This document shows, piece after piece, positions 7,887 through 14,305 of a stretch of DNA of 22,720 nucleotides (within the stretch, counting starts at the first letter, position 1; each line of letters begins with the position of its first letter). This DNA comes from Terrirubrum sp051646285. Lineage in GTDB: Bacteria > Pseudomonadota > Alphaproteobacteria > Rhizobiales > Beijerinckiaceae. A program made the translations under genes and the position numbers. The stretch lies in the NCBI GenBank assembly GCA_051646285.1, contig JBOFCU010000214.1, positions 1 to 22,720 of the forward strand. The letters are read 5' to 3'. Under the pieces are notes generated by a model, which saw only the letters and a list, made by a program, of their open reading frames with translations, searched no databases and was not told the origin of the DNA.

Positions 7887-8810
7887 ATGCTTCCCATCCG
7901 CACCATTCTGTTCGCTGATATTGAAGGCAGCGTGCAACTGTTCCGCCGCCTTGGCGATGCGCGTGCCCTTGCCGCTGTAGAGGCTTGCCATGCCGCCACA
8001 CGTGCGGCGATAGACCGGCGCGGCGGCGTGGTTGTCAAACTGATCGGCGATGGATTGATGGCGGCATTTGAGACAGCCGCGCATGCCTGCGAGGCTGCCA
8101 TTCTGGCCCAGGAGGCTGTGCGCCAAGCCGTGCCGGCGGCAGACGGCCCGGCGGGTGAAGCGGCTGATGCCCCGCCCCTGCGGTTGCGCATCGGCATCCA
8201 TTCCGGCCCGGTCATCGAAACGGAAACCGACCGGTTTGGCGACACCGTGAATATCGCCTCACGCCTGAGCGCCGTGGCCAATGGCGGCGAGATCGTCATC
8301 AGCGCTGCGCTTGGTGAAAGCCTCACAGGCCCGTTGCGGACGATGATGCGCCGGCTCGGCAGCGTGTCATTGAAGGGTGTCGCCGAAGGGTTTCCGGTGC
8401 TGGAACTGCTCTGGTCCTATGATGCGGCCGTGACGGTGCTGCCGCATGATATTCTCAAACAGACCGTATCGCCGGAGACCGTGCGCATGGAACTGGCCCA
8501 TGCCAGCCGCCGCTGGCGCTCCAGCAGCATGCACCAGCGCGTCACCATCGGGCGCGGCGACACCAGTGATTTCATCATCACCGATCCGCGCGCCTCGCGC
8601 GATCATGCCACCATCCAGCGGGATGGCGAGCAATGGGTGCTGACCGATCACAGCACGAATGGCACCTTCATTGTTTTTGCCGGTGAAACGGTGCTGGCCC
8701 TGCGCCGCAAGGAGCTGGTGCTGCATGGGCTTGGCGATATCGGCTTTGGCTTCGACCCGGAAAAGGAGCCTGCTGACGCGCTGCGCTTCACCGTATTTTC
8801 TGCCAGATAA
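7887..8810 (+). CDS. Class III nucleotide cyclase fused to a C-terminal FHA domain
   Basis: This is a predicted cytosolic adenylate/guanylate cyclase coupled to a phosphothreonine-binding module. The cyclase domain fills residues 5-175. Metal-binding aspartates are D11 (FADIEGS) and D55 (KLIGDG); FGDTVNIASRL at 117-127 supplies the transition-state N122 and R126, and K163 (SLKG) is also conserved, so the site looks complete. The FHA domain spans about 205-292 and keeps the ligand-binding residues G222-R223, S237, H240 and N258-G259-T260 (STNGT). There is no membrane segment or N-terminal sensor. An in-frame TAG at 7857 leaves the ATG at 7887 as the first usable start, although its ribosome site is poor. 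FHA proteins control T6SS assembly downstream of Ser/Thr kinases in several bacteria; the nearby tss genes suggest, but do not prove, such a role. The cyclic nucleotide made cannot be read from the sequence. Confidence 0.93.
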   Translation: MLPIRTILFADIEGSVQLFRRLGDARALAAVEACHAATRAAIDRRGGVVVKLIGDGLMAAFETAAHACEAAILAQEAVRQAVPAADGPAGEAADAPPLRLRIGIHSGPVIETETDRFGDTVNIASRLSAVANGGEIVISAALGESLTGPLRTMMRRLGSVSLKGVAEGFPVLELLWSYDAAVTVLPHDILKQTVSPETVRMELAHASRRWRSSSMHQRVTIGRGDTSDFIITDPRASRDHATIQRDGEQWVLTDHSTNGTFIVFAGETVLALRRKELVLHGLGDIGFGFDPEKEPADALRFTVFSAR

Positions 8811-8854
8811 ATCGCGTCAGACGCGACAACACAGCGAGCGGCATCATGTGGCCA

Positions 8855-8886
8855 CAAAAAACAGGGCCATCGCAAAATGGCCCTGT
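8855..8886 (-). terminator. Intrinsic terminator of the S74-domain lipoprotein gene
   Basis: A perfect 10-bp stem, ACAGGGCCAT (8861-8870) and ATGGCCCTGT (8877-8886), encloses a 6-nt loop. Read on the minus strand it is followed by a run of T (8856-8860 complemented), the classic Rho-independent layout. It lies 53 bp beyond the stop of the minus-strand lipoprotein gene. On the plus strand no T-run follows the stem, so it probably does not terminate the cyclase gene, although the hairpin could protect that 3' end. Confidence 0.85.
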
Positions 8887-8939
8887 CTCGGCAACAATCC
8901 AAGGCTGGCGCGGGCGGGTATACCGCCACACCAGATCTG

Positions 8940-9614
8940 TCATTGTGCGGGCGTCACCTTCGCACCCGCATTGCGCCATGTTTCATAGCTCTGCATGCGC
9001 ACGCCGATCTGGTCGTAATCAACCTTGAAATAGCCGCTGGCTGTTTCGATCACGGCGTCCGGCGTCTGCTGCATGACATCTTGCGCCATGACACCAACCT
9101 GACGCGGGCCGCCCCAAATATAATCGAAGGCGTAGAGCGGCAGGCCGCTGGCAGTGGTGCCTACCCGCTCGATATTCTGCTTCAGCCGGATGTCAGACCA
9201 TCCGCCGCCGCCACCGCCATCACCGCCGCCACTGCCCCCACCACCGCCGCCGCCGCCGCCACGACCTTCGCCGAGTGCGGGATCGCGGCCAACCTGGACA
9301 GGGGCAACGCGCGGCTGCGCCACATCGACAGGACGGGGACGGCGCACAGACGGCCGGCCTTCAAACCGCTGGCCTTCGCGCGCAAACACAGGACGCGGGC
9401 GCTCGACACGCGGGCTGCTGTAATAAACCGTGCGGCGCGGTCGGGCATAAACCTCATCAACCTCAACCACGCGGCTGGGATAAAAGCGCGGTCCACGCAC
9501 CGGCCCGGCACCGTAATAATAGGGGTCGCCGGCAGGCACACAGGCCGCGAGTGTCAGCCCGGCGAAGGCCACGACGGCAGCGCGCGTGGTGATGGAGCGA
9601 AACGTGATCGTCAT
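8940..9614 (-). CDS. Lipoprotein with glycine-rich linker and C-terminal S74-type (endosialidase-like) intramolecular chaperone domain
   Basis: The 224-residue protein has a lipoprotein signal with lipobox LAAC (Cys25). A Tyr/Arg/Pro-rich region (30-115) and an almost pure Gly linker (about 116-138) follow, then a C-terminal domain at 138-207. This domain starts SDIRLKQNI and continues with YAFDYIW, VGVMAQDV and the FKVDYDQIGVRM region, the pattern of peptidase S74 / tail-fibre chaperone domains. In that family a Ser-Lys dyad cleaves before the Asp; S140, D141 and K145 are all present at the expected spacing. The family is best known from phage tail fibres, where it drives trimer assembly. 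Here it sits on an apparent outer-membrane lipoprotein. I chose the ATG at 9614 because an AAAGGAG site (9623-9629) lies 8 nt upstream; a longer frame begins at 9731 but lacks this. Partner and function are unknown. Confidence 0.88.
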   Translation of the reverse strand: MTITFRSITTRAAVVAFAGLTLAACVPAGDPYYYGAGPVRGPRFYPSRVVEVDEVYARPRRTVYYSSPRVERPRPVFAREGQRFEGRPSVRRPRPVDVAQPRVAPVQVGRDPALGEGRGGGGGGGGGSGGGDGGGGGGWSDIRLKQNIERVGTTASGLPLYAFDYIWGGPRQVGVMAQDVMQQTPDAVIETASGYFKVDYDQIGVRMQSYETWRNAGAKVTPAQ

Positions 9615-9731
9615 GGTGTCATCTCCTTTGCGTGGAACAAAATTCCAGCGTATCAAAAAGTGGGATATGGCGCCCGCCCGGCGTTTCTCGAAAAACATCA
9701 AAGCACGTTTTGCAGGCACATTCAGCAACAA

Positions 9732-12380
9732 TCAGAACAGGTCGATACGCGGGTTTCTTTTCTCCCATGCCTGCCGTGAAAGAGAGATCAACCGATCGTC
9801 AAACGGCCTGTCGGCCTGCGCTGGCACCACGGAAGGTCCGAGCTGTTGCAGCAGGCGCTGTTCGGCCTTCTGCTTGTCGGCCATCGGCATATCCGCCAGC
9901 ATGGTTTTCGCGCGGTTTTCGGTGTCCCCTACGCCAGCGCGGTTGATGGCCGCCGCAAGGGCCAGATAATAGGCGCTGTCAGCACCGTTCCTGAGCTTGC
10001 CGCTGCCCTGCATGGCCAGCCGCGCCCGGTCCAGCGCGCCCCAATAATCGCCGCGCTCTGCGCCACGTTCAAACAGGGTTGCCGCCTGCGCTTCATTGCG
10101 CGGCACCCCGGCACCATCCCGGTAAAGCCGGCCGAGATTGGTTGGCGCATAGGGATGCCCGCCGTCAGACGCGCGGCGGAACAAATCCGCCGCGGCCTTC
10201 AGATCACGCGGCGCGCCTTTGCCATTGAGATGCGCAAGGCCGACATTGTTGAACGAATAAATATCACGCCGCGCCACACCGGAGCGGTAAAACCGCATAC
10301 CCCGCTCGGTATCCTGCTGCACATTGGCGCCCTGAATAAACAGATAACCCAGTTCATTCATCGCATAGGTATGGCCCATGTCAGCCGCCCGCAGCATCAG
10401 GCGCAGGCCCTGCGCCACATCCTTTTCCACGCCCAGCCCATAAAACAGCGCCTTGCCATAATCATAAATGCCATAGGGATCACCGCGCTCGGAGCCGCGC
10501 CGGAAATAATCGACAGCCGCGCTCTGCGATGCCGGGCGGCCCACGCCCAGACGGTAAAGATAGCCAAGCTGATACAGGGCGCGCACATGGCCCGCATCCG
10601 CAGCCTTTTCCACGCTGCGCCAGGCCACATCGACACCCCGCGCCGCCAGCTGGGCGCGGCCGAGCTGGAACTGGAACCGTGCCACCGACGGATAACGCTC
10701 CGTCGCTTCCGTGCAGGCTTTAAGCGCCACCGGCGCATTGATTTCGCTGGGCAGCTTGCCCACCGCCACGCCCTGCAGATCAAACGGCTCTGCTGCTTCC
10801 ACATCACAGGTGTGGAGTGTGGGTTGAATGGTAAGACTGCCGGCTGTGCGCTTGTCACCCGTATCGAGGGCAAAACGCACCGTCTGCGGCTGGCCCTGCG
10901 TGCCGATCTGCGGCTCGAATGTCAGCGCTGGCATTTCCGCCAGCGGCAGCGCCGTGCCTTTCTCGATGCGCTTGCCATTGGCATACAGTGCGCCGGTGCC
11001 AGGAATATCCGTGAATGTCACATTGAGCGTATCGACCGGCTCCAGCCTGGCCGGTGCTGGCAGGGCAAGCGGCCCCGCACCCACTCCAATGATGGGCCTG
11101 GGCGCGGCGCGTGACAGGCCAGCAATATAGGCGTGGGCTTCACGGTTGCGCACCGGCACGACCGCATCAGCGACGCGCACAGCCGGTTTGGATGAGCGCG
11201 CGGTCTGCGCGCCATCATTCACGGCAATCGCGACAGCACCTTGGGCTGATTGTTTCCAGCTGTCAGTCACCGAGTAGGTGATGAGTTCAACATGGCCATT
11301 GGCCGCGCCAGCCGGATCATAATGCAGCCGCGCCAGATCGGCGACCTGCAACGGCGCGCCCGCTTTCAATGGTTGGTTGCCGAGCATCAGGCGGCCGCGC
11401 TCCGGCCCCCGGTCAAATTGAATCGTCAGCGGCGAACCCGCCGGGCTGCGCGGGGCCGGCAAATCAATCACACTGGGCGCACCCATCGCCACGCTGACCC
11501 GGTGAATCGGCGTCGGCACCGGACCTGATGGCAATTTCACCATGAAAAAATCATCGACCAGCGATGAATTTTCCCACGGAATCTGCTGGCCGTTGGTGGA
11601 GGTAATGACATCGCGGCGCACCTGCGTGAGCATCTGCCGCACTTCCTGGTTGGGTGTCAGCGCACGCTTGATAAAAGCCTGCGTGTAATGGCTGAGATCA
11701 CCCGCGCCATCATAGGCAACCTTGTCCGGCTCTGTTGAGAATGCAAACAGGCTGCCCATGCCAAATCCGCGCCGCGCCGATGTGGCCAGTGCCGTGGGCG
11801 GCGCAAGACCCACCGATTTGGCAGCCTTTTCGAGGCGGTCAGCAACCCAATATTGATCGGCCCGGAACGGATTATCGCGGCAGGCATCAAGAAACACCAG
11901 CTGCATCCGCGAATTTTCGCGCAGATACCCATAAATATTATCGACATTGACTGATTCAATTTCGACATCATAAGGCGTCGATAATTTCGCATCGACGGGA
12001 ACAAGATAATTCTTGCCGCCGATCTGGATGCCGTGGCCGGAATAATAGACAAGGCTGACATCCGCATTTTCCACAGCGCGCAGGAATGTTTTCATCAATT
12101 CTTCAAAATCGATGCGGCTGAGATCCCGGCCGTTGAAAACCTCAAACTGGGCAGCGCGCAATGTATTGGCCACCTCGCGCATGTCATTGGTCGGATTTTT
12201 CAGTTTCGGCAGATGGGCATATTCCGAATTGCCGATCACCAGCGCGACACGTTTCTGCTTGCCCTGCGCCTGCGCGGGCGATGTGACAATGAGGCCAACA
12301 AAAACGGCCGATGCGGCTGTGACGCTGACAGACCGGATCAATCGTGAAAACCGGGAAGCGAGGGAGCGGCGTTTTGACAT
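9732..12380 (-). CDS. Exported caspase-family (C14) protein with Sel1 repeats
   Basis: This 882-residue protein starts with a Sec signal peptide ending near SPAQA (residues 34-38). A caspase-like domain follows at about 42-280, with the catalytic pair H116 (YYSGHG) and C167 (FLDACRDN) both intact, so it is potentially an active metacaspase/orthocaspase-type cysteine peptidase. The middle (about 290-560) looks like beta-rich domains with Pro/Ala linkers. About five or six Sel1/TPR-like repeats occupy about 590-810 (for example LGYLYRLGVG and LGRLYRDGAGV), which commonly serve protein-protein interaction. I chose the ATG at 12380: GAGGA (12386-12390) is 5 nt upstream and the signal peptide begins there. 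ATGs at 12392 and 12437 lack a ribosome site. The lipoprotein gene follows on the same strand after 117 bp with no clear terminator between them. Substrate and location (periplasm or outside) are inferred only. Confidence 0.92.
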   Translation of the reverse strand: MSKRRSLASRFSRLIRSVSVTAASAVFVGLIVTSPAQAQGKQKRVALVIGNSEYAHLPKLKNPTNDMREVANTLRAAQFEVFNGRDLSRIDFEELMKTFLRAVENADVSLVYYSGHGIQIGGKNYLVPVDAKLSTPYDVEIESVNVDNIYGYLRENSRMQLVFLDACRDNPFRADQYWVADRLEKAAKSVGLAPPTALATSARRGFGMGSLFAFSTEPDKVAYDGAGDLSHYTQAFIKRALTPNQEVRQMLTQVRRDVITSTNGQQIPWENSSLVDDFFMVKLPSGPVPTPIHRVSVAMGAPSVIDLPAPRSPAGSPLTIQFDRGPERGRLMLGNQPLKAGAPLQVADLARLHYDPAGAANGHVELITYSVTDSWKQSAQGAVAIAVNDGAQTARSSKPAVRVADAVVPVRNREAHAYIAGLSRAAPRPIIGVGAGPLALPAPARLEPVDTLNVTFTDIPGTGALYANGKRIEKGTALPLAEMPALTFEPQIGTQGQPQTVRFALDTGDKRTAGSLTIQPTLHTCDVEAAEPFDLQGVAVGKLPSEINAPVALKACTEATERYPSVARFQFQLGRAQLAARGVDVAWRSVEKAADAGHVRALYQLGYLYRLGVGRPASQSAAVDYFRRGSERGDPYGIYDYGKALFYGLGVEKDVAQGLRLMLRAADMGHTYAMNELGYLFIQGANVQQDTERGMRFYRSGVARRDIYSFNNVGLAHLNGKGAPRDLKAAADLFRRASDGGHPYAPTNLGRLYRDGAGVPRNEAQAATLFERGAERGDYWGALDRARLAMQGSGKLRNGADSAYYLALAAAINRAGVGDTENRAKTMLADMPMADKQKAEQRLLQQLGPSVVPAQADRPFDDRLISLSRQAWEKRNPRIDLF

Positions 12381-12715
12381 CTTGGTCCTCATGAAGCTGA
12401 ACAGAACAATACGGCATGCGTTCTGGAGCAACACCATCCAGCGGCATCATACCTGCCAGGAGAACGTCAACCGAGCGTGAGCCGGTCGCCTTCCCCTGTC
12501 AAATCGCTTTTATGCAATGGATCAATCAGGCACTGTGCGTTCAGGCACATAAGGCGCTATAATCAGACGATAGAGAAGAAGTGATATTCACCGGAGGACG
12601 GGGCCGCCCCGCAACGCCAGTGATCGGACCGGTCTTTTCCGGCGCGATGCACAGCAACGCAGCACCCCGGTTTCCATTGTCAGCACAGGCAATCGCATTT
12701 GCTCGGAGGCTGCCC
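12381..12715. promoter_or_regulatory. Divergent intergenic region between the caspase gene and the M23 peptidase gene
   Basis: This 335-bp stretch has no gene I can support. A perfect -10 hexamer, TATAAT, lies at 12558-12563 in plus orientation; the -35 around 12534-12540 is poor. A direct repeat TCAGGCAC occurs at 12526-12533 and 12541-12548, 15 bp apart, just upstream of the -10, and could be an activator site. On the minus strand TTGACG and TATGAT occur ahead of the caspase gene, but only 13 bp apart, too close for a standard sigma-70 promoter. A strong GGAGG (12705-12709) serves the M23 start. Confidence 0.4.
12558..12563 (+). promoter_or_regulatory. Candidate -10 element for the M23 peptidase gene
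   Basis: TATAAT is a perfect match to the sigma-70 -10 consensus, but no good -35 lies 16-18 bp upstream. It would give a 5' leader of about 145 nt before the ATG at 12716. Confidence 0.4.
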
Positions 12716-14305
12716 ATGTCAGTTCGACGGTCCTCGCAAAGAGTGGCCAGACGCAAAGCGGTTCCGGCAGCGCCGGCGGCGGTGATGCAGCCTGCCGTGC
12801 CGCGCCGGGATGCGGGCAAGACAGCGCACCGCTCCTTCAGCGGTGTGGCGATTGCGCTGACATTTGCACTGGCCCTGTTCGCGGTCTGGGCTGTGGGAGC
12901 TACCTATCTCCTCGTATCCGGCAACCGTCTCGCCGCCAACGCAGTCGACCGCACATTCCAGGTGCAGGATTATTACGAGCAGCAGGGCGCAGAATTTCGC
13001 CGTATACTCAATGCCAGCAAGGCGGAATATGAGCGCGTCCAGCGCGATCTGACCCGGCTGGAACAGGTCGCCAATGAACGGACCGGCGTTGAAGGCCGTC
13101 TCGTCGAACTCGTCCGCCGTCAGACCCAATTGGAATCGCGCCAGTCCGCCATGGTCCGCCTCGTCGAGCAGGTCAGCGGCGCACCGGTGGCTGCCGTGCA
13201 GGCTGCGGCCTCCGCGCCGATTCCGCCCCGCCGCCCGTCGGTTCTGGCCGAGCGCACCCGCTCGATTTTAGGAGAGGCTGCGCCTGATCCTGCCGAGCCG
13301 GACATGGATTTCGATCTCGATCCGGATGCTGAACTGCTGGCCGCACCGCCCGATGAGCATGGCGCGCTGGAACCGCCAGCGGCGGAAGCTGGCATGCTGG
13401 CTGACGGCGCTTCGGCCAATCCCAAGGCTGACATTGACGTTGCATCGGACCCGCTTGGCGAGTCCCGCGCCGTGCAGCGCAAGCGCACTCCGCCCCGGCC
13501 GGCCCAGGCCAGCCTCCGGCCAGCCGGTCCTGTGCCGCAACTGGGTGAGCAGAGCATCACCGAACTGGCCAGCCTGTTGCTGCGCCGTGTGCAGGATCTG
13601 GAAGCCAGCCAGATGCGCGATGCCCACCTCATCAACAGCGGCACCGCCCAGCGCGCCGCGCTGCTGAAGCAGGCTGCCGAAACAGCCGGGCGTGAATTGG
13701 CCGACATCGTCGAGCCCACCCGCATGAAGGCGGTGCGCGCGGTCATCAAGATTGCCAAACCGGCGGCGGAAGATGGCAGCCCGTTTGGCGTCGCACTCAG
13801 CAACATCCGCACCAATGTTGTGGCTATCAAGCGCCTGGCACCCGTGGTCAATGGTCTGCCGCTGCGCCAGCCGGTCAGTGCCAGCAGCCGCATTTCCAGC
13901 CGCTTCGGCCCGCGCAGCGACCCGTTTCTGCGCACCGCGCGCTTTCATGCCGGACAGGATTTTGCCGCCGCGACCGGCACACCGATTTATTCCACCGGCG
14001 GCGGCGTGGTGCTCAGCGCCGGCTGGGGCGGCGGCTACGGCAATCTCGTGCAGGTCGATCATGGCAATGGTCTGGTCACCCGCTACGCCCATTTGTCGGA
14101 GCTGAATGTCACCGTTGGCCAGCCTGTGGCTGCCGGGCAAATTGTTGGCAAGGCCGGATCGACCGGGCGCTCCACCGGCCCGCACCTCCACTACGAAACC
14201 CGCCTCAACAATGTGCCCAACGACCCCATGCGCCTGATGCGTGTCGGCGCGCAGCTTGGCCTGAGCGGCGGCCCGCCGGGCATGCAGGCCAGCCTGCTGA
14301 ATTAA
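12716..14305 (+). CDS. Membrane-anchored M23 family (LytM-type) peptidoglycan endopeptidase
   Basis: The protein is predicted to cleave peptidoglycan cross-links in the periplasm. It has 529 residues: a basic cytoplasmic N-terminus, one membrane helix (about 42-68), a coiled-coil region (about 83-155), an acidic and Pro/Ala-rich linker (160-275), a helical segment (280-375) and a C-terminal M23 domain (about 385-515). Zinc and catalytic residues are complete: H411 and D415 in HAGQD, H459 in RYAHL, and H490 and H492 in HLHYE. It is therefore likely an active enzyme, not a degenerate EnvC-like activator. I chose the ATG at 12716 because GGAGG lies 6 nt upstream; a GTG at 12581 would add 45 unlikely residues. 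The gene is divergent from the caspase gene, and its stop overlaps that of the convergent phosphoesterase. The layout resembles MepM-type enzymes, but I cannot assign a specific name. Confidence 0.93.
   Translation: MSVRRSSQRVARRKAVPAAPAAVMQPAVPRRDAGKTAHRSFSGVAIALTFALALFAVWAVGATYLLVSGNRLAANAVDRTFQVQDYYEQQGAEFRRILNASKAEYERVQRDLTRLEQVANERTGVEGRLVELVRRQTQLESRQSAMVRLVEQVSGAPVAAVQAAASAPIPPRRPSVLAERTRSILGEAAPDPAEPDMDFDLDPDAELLAAPPDEHGALEPPAAEAGMLADGASANPKADIDVASDPLGESRAVQRKRTPPRPAQASLRPAGPVPQLGEQSITELASLLLRRVQDLEASQMRDAHLINSGTAQRAALLKQAAETAGRELADIVEPTRMKAVRAVIKIAKPAAEDGSPFGVALSNIRTNVVAIKRLAPVVNGLPLRQPVSASSRISSRFGPRSDPFLRTARFHAGQDFAAATGTPIYSTGGGVVLSAGWGGGYGNLVQVDHGNGLVTRYAHLSELNVTVGQPVAAGQIVGKAGSTGRSTGPHLHYETRLNNVPNDPMRLMRVGAQLGLSGGPPGMQASLLN

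Noticed and set aside
7887..8810. Cyclase as part of a Pycsar-type anti-phage system
   Set aside because: Pycsar pairs a cyclase with a cyclic-nucleotide-binding effector. The neighbours show no such binding domain or TIR domain, and the FHA fusion points elsewhere.
13268..14191. Minus-strand open frame opposite the M23 gene
   Set aside because: The composition is that of an antisense shadow and there is no ribosome site; the M23 zinc motifs are on the plus strand.
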